Part shown: positions 9,000 to 15,245 of the stretch, piece after piece
Layout of the letters: each line of letters starts with the position of its first letter
Position numbering within the stretch: the stretch's first letter is position 1
NCBI GenBank assembly: GCA_947088155.1
Contig: CAMUFL010000004.1
Span: forward strand, 1-64,000
Length of the DNA stretch: 64,000 nt
Direction: 5' to 3'
From: an uncultured Gardnerella sp.
GTDB lineage: Bacteria > Actinomycetota > Actinomycetes > Actinomycetales > Bifidobacteriaceae
Notes under the pieces: model-generated
What the model was told of the DNA's origin: nothing
Databases searched by the model: none
What the model saw: the letters and a program-made list of their open reading frames with translations, nothing else
Made by a program: the position numbers and the translations under genes

Positions 9000-10726
9000 A
9001 TAATTTCACAAAACGATGCGTCGCCGCATTCGCCTCGCTCGCAATGGCTGGGACGCTGTGCGCGGCGGGGGCTGTGACAGTGTCCAGCGTTGCGTGGGCT
9101 AGCAAGCCTGCTGTAAATACTGCAGATGATAATACCGGTGATAAACCATCCCAAGCTGTGCAAAAGGGAGATGCGCCATGGGCGCTTAATGATACCGATA
9201 AGGCAAAGACTTATTCCCTCACTATTTTCAAGTGGCAGGACGAGCTTGATAAGAGCGGTAAGCAGAAGAAGTCAACTCCTGTTCCTGGTGCTGAATTCAC
9301 TGTAAAAAAGGTGACGCAAATCGACGGTAAGGATATCGATTTAACCAAGTACGCAGATTGGGTTAAGGTCGCCGATAAGATTGATGGTCTTAATAAAGGC
9401 ACTGCTACTGGAATAACCACTGAAAACGGTAATGGTACTAAGAAGAATACTTCTGGTACTGATCAAGGCACAAAAAAGGGTGTTGCGAAGTTCGATCTTG
9501 GAATCGGTCTGTACCAAGTTCAAGAAACAACAGTTCCAAAGGGCTTCTCTGCTGCCGAATCCAAGCCATTCTATATGACAATCCCAAGGATTGAAAAGGA
9601 TGATAAAGGCAACGTAGTCTACAACTATGCTCCATACGCGGATCCAAAGAACAAGGATTTGAGCAATAGCGTTAAGAAGACTGCGGATACTTCTAAGACT
9701 GTTGGTGCTGGCGATAAGATTTCCTACACCATTAGCGCTGAGCTTGACAAGATGAAAGAAACTGGTGCTGATGACCTTAAAGCCGATGCTTTTAACGGCT
9801 ATTCTGTAGTCGATCTCGCTCCTGCTAATGCTTTTGTTTATCCTACTGACATTGCTAGCGTAGTTACAAAGGTACAACTTGGAACCGGCGAGGCGCCTGT
9901 AGAGGGTGATACGCAGCTTCCTACTGCTGACTACACCGTTGCTAAAGATCCAAATCAAATTGCTGCTGCCAATGGTGACGTTGCTCGCGATAAGATTACT
10001 ATCTCCTTCAATAATGGCGGCAAGACTGCGCTTGCTACAGCTGCTAACAATAACGCTGGCAAAGTTGTAAGGGTATTTGTTACTTTGGAGTTCACTCTTG
10101 CTGATTCGACGACTCTTGGCGACAAAACTGTTATTAACAAGGGTGGCTTAATTCCTTCGCACGAGGGTAAGACCCCAGACGTTGTTGAAGGTAAAAAGTA
10201 CAAGGAAGTGAAGTTCTCAAAGTTCACTATTCAGAAGCTTTCTGCAAAGGATAACTCCAAGGTTACAGGCGCAAAGTTCAAGCTGTTTGCAGATAAGACC
10301 AATGCGGATAATTGCTCTAAGGCTATCTCTGAAAATAAGACAGGCAACGATTTGACTGCCGCTTGCTCTGCTGCTTCTACTAACTTCGGTGAGAAAGAAG
10401 CAAAGGGCACTGATGCTAAGACTGATGAATATTCAGTAGTTCGCGGTAAGAAGTACTACGTTGTGGAAACTGTTGCTCCAGCCGGCTACATTCGTAACCC
10501 TGATGCGGTTGAAGTAGAAGTTGGAGATAATGACGCTATTAAGAACTTCGAGTTCAAGGATGTTCCAGACGATAGCAACGGCTCTTGGCTCAGCCTTCTT
10601 CCAAAGACCGGTGCTCAAGGCGTAATCATCTTCGCAGTTATTGGCATGTGCTTCGTTGGTTCCGGATTCTTTGTGTACATGCGTCGTCGCAAGAAGGAAG
10701 AGGAGCAGGCTAAGCTCCGCGCTTAG
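8996..10726 (+). CDS. major pilin subunit, isopeptide-forming, LPKTG-anchored (SpaA/FimA-like)
   Basis: 576 residues. AAGGAG precedes the ATG, which overlaps the upstream stop as ATGA and suggests translational coupling. The signal peptide ends near VAWA|SKP. The mature part shows a SpaA-like N-domain with an E-box-like YQVQETTVPKGF near 172, then a pilin-motif-like YADPKN with the candidate linking Lys218. A C-terminal CnaB-like domain (about 408-520) carries a second E-box, YYVVETVAPAGY, near 486. The sorting signal is LPKTG (535-539) with a membrane segment and the tail RRRKKEEEQ. In class C systems the sortase joins LPxTG threonine to the pilin-motif lysine of the next subunit. The backbone role is inferred from these domains and from the adjacent sortase. 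Confidence 0.9.
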   Translation: MNNFTKRCVAAFASLAMAGTLCAAGAVTVSSVAWASKPAVNTADDNTGDKPSQAVQKGDAPWALNDTDKAKTYSLTIFKWQDELDKSGKQKKSTPVPGAEFTVKKVTQIDGKDIDLTKYADWVKVADKIDGLNKGTATGITTENGNGTKKNTSGTDQGTKKGVAKFDLGIGLYQVQETTVPKGFSAAESKPFYMTIPRIEKDDKGNVVYNYAPYADPKNKDLSNSVKKTADTSKTVGAGDKISYTISAELDKMKETGADDLKADAFNGYSVVDLAPANAFVYPTDIASVVTKVQLGTGEAPVEGDTQLPTADYTVAKDPNQIAAANGDVARDKITISFNNGGKTALATAANNNAGKVVRVFVTLEFTLADSTTLGDKTVINKGGLIPSHEGKTPDVVEGKKYKEVKFSKFTIQKLSAKDNSKVTGAKFKLFADKTNADNCSKAISENKTGNDLTAACSAASTNFGEKEAKGTDAKTDEYSVVRGKKYYVVETVAPAGYIRNPDAVEVEVGDNDAIKNFEFKDVPDDSNGSWLSLLPKTGAQGVIIFAVIGMCFVGSGFFVYMRRRKKEEEQAKLRA

Positions 10727-10757
10727 TTAATCCCTTTCTTTAAGCATTAACGAAAAT

Positions 10758-10800
10758 GGGGAGTCGGGCGCGCGTTAACTAACGCTTTCCCGGCTCCCTG
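10758..10800 (+). terminator. intercistronic hairpin (partial terminator or attenuator) between pilin and sortase
   Basis: GGGAGTCGGG (near 10759-10768) pairs with CCCGGCTCCC (10789-10798) with one G-T pair. The following bases are only moderately T-rich. It sits just before the sortase ribosome-binding site and could lower sortase output relative to pilin or protect the pilin message. Confidence 0.55.
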
Positions 10801-10820
10801 TTTATTTATTGGAGGAAATT

Positions 10821-11957
10821 ATGAAGCTAGCTGATTTTGCAGAGTCTGCTCGCGCGCTATTTAAACGGCTGACTCGTATGCGCGCTAATAAGTCCTCCAA
10901 AAGTGTGGAAGATTCAGCGAGCTCTGGAATTGCTGAGTCTCCCGAAAATACTGAATCTGCGCAGTCTACGCAAACTTTGCAATCTCCACAAAGTGCACAA
11001 TCTCCACAAAGTGCACAATCTCCGCAATCCTCACAAAAGCAAGCTTCTCCAAAGCCAATGTCTACACTTCGCAAGCTGGCTGAGCCGATTGCGCTTGTTG
11101 CTATTGGCATTTTGTGTTTCAGCTATCCTGTGGTTTCTACTTTGGTCAACAATCATGCTGCCAAGGAACTCTCAATCGAGTACGACAAATTAAATAAGGA
11201 AAAGCCTAAAGAAAATCGCGCGGAAATTTTGCGAAAAGCGCGTGAATACAACGCTCGCCACAAGGCGATTATTAGCGCGGACCCGTATAACGGCAATAAC
11301 GATTACATGGACACTCCCGAATATAAAGAGTACGAAAAAGTGCTTAGTGAGCCGATGGGAATTATGGGCATCGTGAAAATACCAAAAATTGGCGTGAGAC
11401 TGCCGATTTACCACGGAACTACTCAAGATACTCTAGCAATGGGCGCGGGGCATTTGTACGGCACGGATTTGCCGGTGGGCGGCAAAAGCAGGCACACGGT
11501 TGTGACGGCGCATACGGGTATGCCGGATGCCACGATGTTTGACGATTTAAACACGCTGAAAAAAGGTGACTACTTCTATTTTGATGTGCAAGGCAAAACT
11601 CTTCGGTACAAAGTGTTTCGCATAAATGTGGTGGAGCCGAACGATATTCGCTTGCTGCGGCGCGAGAAGGGGCGCGACTTGGCGACGCTGATTACGTGTA
11701 CGCCGTACGGAATTAACACGCACAGGCTGCTCGTGACGGGGTATCGTGTGCTGCCGGATCCTGCCAACGTGCCAGGCGACCATATGCAGTGGCCGTTGTG
11801 GATGACGCTGTTTGTGATATCGATGGTGATGTCTGCGGTGTTGATGGCGATGATGCTGGTTGCGTCGTTGCGAAAGAAGAATGGTGTGAGTAGTCTGCAA
11901 GGCAGGCATTTGCTGGCGGTTTCGCGCAAAATGCTGCGTAAGTTGCGGCGCAAGTAG
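10821..11957 (+). CDS. class C (pilus-polymerising) sortase
   Basis: 378 residues from the ATG at 10821, which follows GGAGG; an in-frame TTG twelve bases earlier lacks a site. A cytoplasmic Ser/Gln-rich N-tail holds tandem SPQSAQ repeats. A membrane segment (around 90-115) is followed by a lid-like ADPYN region and the sortase barrel. The catalytic residues are H231 (TAHTGM), C293 in TLITC (289-293) and R302 (THRLLV). A second membrane helix near the C-terminus and a basic tail are typical of class C. It should polymerise the pilin encoded just upstream and attach the Rib-domain protein. The housekeeping sortase is not in this window. Confidence 0.93.
   Translation: MKLADFAESARALFKRLTRMRANKSSKSVEDSASSGIAESPENTESAQSTQTLQSPQSAQSPQSAQSPQSSQKQASPKPMSTLRKLAEPIALVAIGILCFSYPVVSTLVNNHAAKELSIEYDKLNKEKPKENRAEILRKAREYNARHKAIISADPYNGNNDYMDTPEYKEYEKVLSEPMGIMGIVKIPKIGVRLPIYHGTTQDTLAMGAGHLYGTDLPVGGKSRHTVVTAHTGMPDATMFDDLNTLKKGDYFYFDVQGKTLRYKVFRINVVEPNDIRLLRREKGRDLATLITCTPYGINTHRLLVTGYRVLPDPANVPGDHMQWPLWMTLFVISMVMSAVLMAMMLVASLRKKNGVSSLQGRHLLAVSRKMLRKLRRK
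10978..11034 (+). repeat. 18-base tandem repeats inside the sortase gene
   Basis: Near-identical 18-base units (CAATCTCCACAAAGTGCA) repeat in frame and encode the SPQSAQ motif in the cytoplasmic tail. In-frame repeats of this kind can change copy number without breaking the gene. Confidence 0.6.
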
Positions 11958-11990
11958 CGCGAGAGTGTGTGCTGTGAGCGTTGTGACTGC

Positions 11991-12111
11991 GCACGTTTGG
12001 AGCGCAAAAGTAGCGCCAACTCTCCAAATGTGAGAAACTTTCCTCGCAAATGGAGCGTCTAACCCTCTGTAACCCTCCAAATGCGAGATGATTCTCTCAC
12101 GTTTGGAGCGC
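11991..12111. repeat. cluster of five inverted copies of a TTTGGAG / CTCCAAA element
   Basis: Five copies of a 13- to 15-base element resembling CTCACGTTTGGAGCG lie in mixed orientation at about 11991, 12022 (inverted), 12043, 12074 (inverted) and 12094. Neighbouring copies can pair as hairpins: 11993-12001 with 12022-12032, and 12075-12088 with 12094-12108. They follow the sortase stop codon and may act as its 3' end; there is no T-run. Confidence 0.6.
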
Positions 12112-12167
12112 TACGATTAAGCGAAAAGCGAGTCAATTGTACTGGTGTCTTATTGGATTGTTGGTCG

Positions 12168-12206
12168 TCAGATTGTGCTTTCTTAAGATAATAAAGAAAG
12201 CACAAT
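12168..12206. repeat. inverted repeat in the gap between sortase and tRNA-Lys
   Basis: ATTGTGCTTTCTT is mirrored by AAGAAAGCACAAT across a short AT-rich loop. It lacks a T-run on either side, so a terminator function is uncertain. No gene is visible in 11958-12389. Confidence 0.6.
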
Positions 12207-12213
12207 CGTGTGC

Positions 12214-12259
12214 GCGCTTGCGCGTAAAGCCCACTGGGCTTTACGCATTATGCAAGCGC
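12214..12259. repeat. hairpin repeat A upstream of tRNA-Lys
   Basis: The outer arms GCGCTTGC (12214-12221) and GCAAGCGC (12252-12259) enclose a near-perfect hairpin, GCGTAAAGCCCA / TGGGCTTTACGC (12222-12246). The same nested layout is seen at 40494-40534, also upstream of a tRNA gene. Confidence 0.7.
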
Positions 12260-12263
12260 TACC

Positions 12264-12313
12264 GCATTAGTGTATCGAGAAGCGCACTGTGCTGCTTCTC
12301 GATACTCTAATGC
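12264..12313. repeat. hairpin repeat B upstream of tRNA-Lys
   Basis: GCATTAG-x-GTATCGAGAAGC (from 12264) pairs with GCTTCTCGATAC-x-CTAATGC (ending 12313), with one mismatch opposite. The loop region reads GCACTGTGCT, similar to the centre of hairpin A. Confidence 0.7.
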
Positions 12314-12389
12314 GACACGCCGGCTTGCGTACGCTCTCATTCTGAGTATAGTAGTTACTCGGTTCGCGAAACGAGCCAAGATAACCAAC

Positions 12390-12463
12390 GCCCCTTTAGC
12401 TCAGTTGGTTAGAGCAGCTGACTCTTAATCAGCGTGTCCAGGGTTCGAATCCCTGAGGGGGCA
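12390..12463 (+). tRNA. tRNA-Lys (CTT anticodon)
   Basis: A full cloverleaf is visible: acceptor GCCCCTT with AGGGGGC, anticodon stem GCTGA/TCAGC around loop CTCTTAA (anticodon CTT), T-arm CAGGG/CCCTG, discriminator A. CCA is not encoded. Confidence 0.96.
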
Positions 12464-12469
12464 CAAGCA

Positions 12470-12498
12470 AAACCCAAGCTTCACCGCTTGGGTTTTTT
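12470..12498 (+). terminator. terminator of tRNA-Lys
   Basis: AAACCCAAGC (12470-12479) pairs with GCTTGGGTTT (12486-12495) and is followed by a T-run. Confidence 0.9.
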
Positions 12499-12568
12499 CG
12501 TATCTAATCCCTCCGTCACGCATATGCAGCAGCGCGCGTTTGTCCTTCTTTGCAGTCAAGCTGGAAAC

Positions 12569-13999
12569 ATGACCTCGTCAAATATGATGCCGCAATTATT
12601 CCAGGATGATGCCCATCTTGAACAGCCGCAACCGTCGCAACAACTGCTGCTAAATTTAGCACAGTCGCAGTCGCAACAAGTTCAGTCGCAGCCGCAACCG
12701 CTTACTCCGCAGCAAGCTCAGCCGCGCCAGCTCCCTTTAAAAGCTGCCGACACGACTGCCGAAAACCCGTGGCCTGTTGCAATCTTAAGCCAAAAGTTCC
12801 ACAGTGCAGTAGAACGGTGGCCAGCAGCGTGGATTGAGGGTCAAATCGTCGAAATTAACATGCGCCGCGCATCTTCCGGCTACATCACTCTTCGCGACAG
12901 CAACGAAGAAGTGTCGATTTCCGTAATGGGCTTCAGCAATTTCGTGCAGCAGGCGCGCGAACTTCGTCAAGGCGACCGCGTAGTCGTTCACGGCAAGGCG
13001 GATATTTGGGTGAAAGCCACGCGTTTGAGCTTTGTTGCGGACGAAATCCGCCGCGTCGGTGCAGGCGACTTAAAAGCGCAAATTGACGAGTTGCGTAAAA
13101 AGCTTAAGGGCGAAGGCCTGTTTGACGCTGAAAATAAGGTGCCGCTGCCGGAATTTCCTAAGTGCATCGGTCTCGTGTGTGCACCTCAGGCTCGCGCAGA
13201 GGGCGATGTTATTACGAACGTGAATTTGCGCTGGCCTGTTACGCGCTTCAAGGTTGTTCACGCGCACGTGCAGGGCGTGCAGTGCCCGGCGGATATTATT
13301 GCCGCAATCAAGCAGCTCGACGCGGATCCAGAGGTTGATGTTATTATCGTTGCCCGCGGCGGCGGCAGCTTTGAGGATTTGATTGGTTTTTCGGACGAGG
13401 GTGTGGTTCGTGCCACTGCTGCGTGCGTGACGCCGATTGTGTCTGCAATCGGTCACGAGGACGATTGGACACTGATTGATTTGGCTGCAGACATGCGCGC
13501 TTCTACTCCTACGGATGCTGCAAAGCGCGTTGTTCCGGACGTGCGCGAGCAGTGGCAGCTTATTGATAACGCGTTGCAAACTATGCGCATGCGAATTTCT
13601 GCGCGCGTTGACAATGAGATTCGCCTCGTTGAAGGTTATGCGAATCGCCCGAGCCTTACGCGCCCGAGCACTATGCTTGAGCCGCACGAGCGCTTGGTTG
13701 AGCAGGCTGTTGAGCGAATGCGTCACGGTTTGGTGCGACTTCTTGACGATGCGAGCTTGACTGTTGAGAAGGCTCACGCGAGCTTGACTGCGTTAAGTCC
13801 GCAATCGACTTTAAATCGCGGGTACGCTGTTGTGCAGCTCAGCGGTGGTCGAGTGCTTGACGACGCGGCTTTAGCGAAAGTTGGCGACGATATGACAGTT
13901 ACGCTTAAAAGCGGTGTGGTTCTTGGTAAGGTGACTGGAACAAAGTCGACTGGAACAAAAGTAGCTGCCGGAAAGTCAAGTAAAAAGTCAAGTAAGTAA
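12569..13999 (+). CDS. xseA: exodeoxyribonuclease VII large subunit
   Basis: 476 residues from the ATG at 12569. The frame is open upstream into tRNA-Lys and its terminator, so the start must lie after about 12498; the ATG at 12524 is the alternative. A Gln/Pro-rich low-complexity N-tail (about 65 residues) precedes the OB-fold nucleic-acid-binding domain (WPAAWIEGQI, YITLRD) and the catalytic domain (IVARGGGSFEDL, SAIGHEDD). A Ser/Lys-rich tail closes the protein. With XseB it degrades single-stranded DNA to oligonucleotides in repair. The genes are 45 bases apart and form one operon. The Q-rich tail is longer than usual for the family. Confidence 0.93.
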   Translation: MTSSNMMPQLFQDDAHLEQPQPSQQLLLNLAQSQSQQVQSQPQPLTPQQAQPRQLPLKAADTTAENPWPVAILSQKFHSAVERWPAAWIEGQIVEINMRRASSGYITLRDSNEEVSISVMGFSNFVQQARELRQGDRVVVHGKADIWVKATRLSFVADEIRRVGAGDLKAQIDELRKKLKGEGLFDAENKVPLPEFPKCIGLVCAPQARAEGDVITNVNLRWPVTRFKVVHAHVQGVQCPADIIAAIKQLDADPEVDVIIVARGGGSFEDLIGFSDEGVVRATAACVTPIVSAIGHEDDWTLIDLAADMRASTPTDAAKRVVPDVREQWQLIDNALQTMRMRISARVDNEIRLVEGYANRPSLTRPSTMLEPHERLVEQAVERMRHGLVRLLDDASLTVEKAHASLTALSPQSTLNRGYAVVQLSGGRVLDDAALAKVGDDMTVTLKSGVVLGKVTGTKSTGTKVAAGKSSKKSSK

Positions 14000-14044
14000 T
14001 TTTTTAGATTTTTTAGATATTTTAGATACAACGAAAGGTTAGAT

Positions 14045-14377
14045 ATGAGCGAGAAAGTAACGAAAAAAGCGGAAGAAGTAGCGGCAGAAAGTAACAAAAG
14101 TGCAGAATTTGCAAGCACTCTTACGAAAGAAGAGCGCGCTGCGATTGAGGCGATGCCGTACGAAGAAGCTCGCGAAAAGCTGGTTCAGGCGGTTCAAGCG
14201 TTGGAAGCTGGCGGTTTGACGCTTGACCAGTCCATGCGTCAGTGGGAGATTGGCGAGGCGTTGGCAAAGCGCGCGCAGGGTTTGCTTGCCACTGTTCGCG
14301 CTAAGTTGGACGCGGCACAAGCGGAGCAGTCGGCAACGGCGGCTACAGCTGGTACGCAATCGAATCTTGAATCTTGA
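14045..14377 (+). CDS. xseB: exodeoxyribonuclease VII small subunit
   Basis: 110 residues, with GAAAGG about eight bases before the ATG. The family core YEEAREKLVQAVQALEAGG followed by TLDQSM and LAKRAQGLL is clear and forms the helical region that binds XseA. The first 35 residues are charged and poorly conserved, and the tail is Ala/Thr-rich. It follows xseA directly. Confidence 0.93.
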   Translation: MSEKVTKKAEEVAAESNKSAEFASTLTKEERAAIEAMPYEEAREKLVQAVQALEAGGLTLDQSMRQWEIGEALAKRAQGLLATVRAKLDAAQAEQSATAATAGTQSNLES

Positions 14378-14383
14378 GCGCGT

Positions 14384-14582
14384 AACCGACTTTTTCTTTA
14401 CGCGCCTGTAAAGTTTTTGCCGTTTTGTCGCCTTAATCCGACCGAAACTTTACATGGTTGCACAGTTTCTGCCGTTTTATTGCCTTAATCCGACCGAAAC
14501 TTTACGTCGCTGCACAGTTTCTGCCGTTTTTTCGCGCGCAAACGACTTTTTCTTTACGCGCCTGTAAAGTTTCTGCCGTTCC
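14384..14582. repeat. intergenic tandem repeat block (GTAAAGTTTCTGCCG family)
   Basis: Three copies of a unit beginning AGTTTCTGCCGTTTT start at 14412, 14464 and 14516 (52-base period). The first two share CCTTAATCCGACCGAAACTT. The block is bracketed by two copies of a roughly 40-base sequence containing CGACTTTTTCTTTACGCGCC (14387 and 14552), each with a small CTTTAC/GTAAAG hairpin. A relative of the element lies at 25461-25552. No gene is seen between xseB and tRNA-Arg. Confidence 0.8.
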
Positions 14583-14658
14583 GATCAGTCGCCTAGCCTA
14601 AATTGTTGCTCGCATAATTGTGCGCGAATCACGCCATGGTGTATAATTGCCATTTGTT

Positions 14659-14731
14659 GCCTCGGTAGCTCAGTGGATAGAGCACCACTCTCCTAAAGTG
14701 GGTGTCGTCAGTTCGATTCTGATCCGGGGCA
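14659..14731 (+). tRNA. tRNA-Arg (CCT anticodon)
   Basis: Acceptor GCCTCGG pairs with CCGGGGC; the anticodon stem CCACT/AGTGG holds loop CTCCTAA (anticodon CCT, reads AGG). Discriminator A; CCA not encoded. Confidence 0.95.
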
Positions 14732-14737
14732 CTTTTA

Positions 14738-14887
14738 TTACTTGTTTGCTTTTGCTATATCTCTTAGAACAAGTTGGACTGTTTTAGTATCTCCATCTTC
14801 TAGTGCAATAGCAAGATATTCATCAATTGCTTCCTGTGTGTCTAAGTATTTACTTGCGTCAAACGTTGAAAAACTAACCTTGTCCAT
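14738..14887 (-). pseudogene. truncated addiction-module antidote protein (HI1420/HigA-like N-terminus)
   Basis: A 49-residue minus-strand frame with GAGGAAC six bases before its ATG. Residues such as FDASKYLDTQEAIDEYLAIA, LEDGDT and LRDIAKA match the N-terminal part of the probable addiction-module antidote family (TIGR02684). Full members run to about 95-100 residues and carry a helix-turn-helix right after this point. Here TAA follows at once, and the stop lies only six bases from the 3' end of tRNA-Arg, so the DNA-binding half is missing. No toxin gene is visible beside it. It could be a remnant or a translated minimal protein; remnant is favoured. Confidence 0.65.
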
Positions 14888-14964
14888 CTTATTGTTCCTC
14901 GTGTAATTGTCCTGTCAATTTATATTAGCAAAGTTGCCAATGTTAGGGGATAGTGTTAGATTAT

Positions 14965-15240
14965 TTCTAACTTAAGCGATGATCCGTTATCGGCGGGGAG
15001 TTTTCGGAAGAACGGCGAGTGTTTGTAAGATTCTCGCTTATTAGAACCGACGGGGTTGGCCCGTACAGCCAAACACGAGAGGCTATAAGAATAGTTCGAT
15101 TGCGTCGCGTATCTGCGTCGCATATTCGCGTTGCGCACTTGCGCACTTGCGTTACGTAATCATCTTATAGCAAGCGAGGTGGTACCGCGGCAGTAACTGT
15201 CGTCCTCGCAGGGAAATATTCACCCTGTTGAGCGAGGAGA
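14965..15240 (+). promoter_or_regulatory. T-box riboswitch controlling ileS, apparently at translation level
   Basis: The conserved T-box core AGGTGGTACCGCGG is present at about 15177-15190. CCTCGC (15204-15209) can pair upstream with GCGAGG (15174-15179, the antisequestrator with the T-box) or downstream with GCGAGG (15232-15237), which contains the ileS ribosome-binding site. The second pairing is extended by CAGGG/CCCTG (15209-15213 with 15223-15227). No T-run follows, so the switch should block translation rather than transcription, as known for actinobacterial ileS T-boxes. Candidate isoleucine specifiers ATC lie at 14982-14984 and 14989-14991. Confidence 0.88.
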
Positions 15241-15245
15241 GCACA

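Noticed and set aside
12434..12568. Longer N-terminus of XseA starting inside tRNA-Lys
   Set aside because: It would translate the tRNA 3' half and its terminator; the frame is open only by chance.
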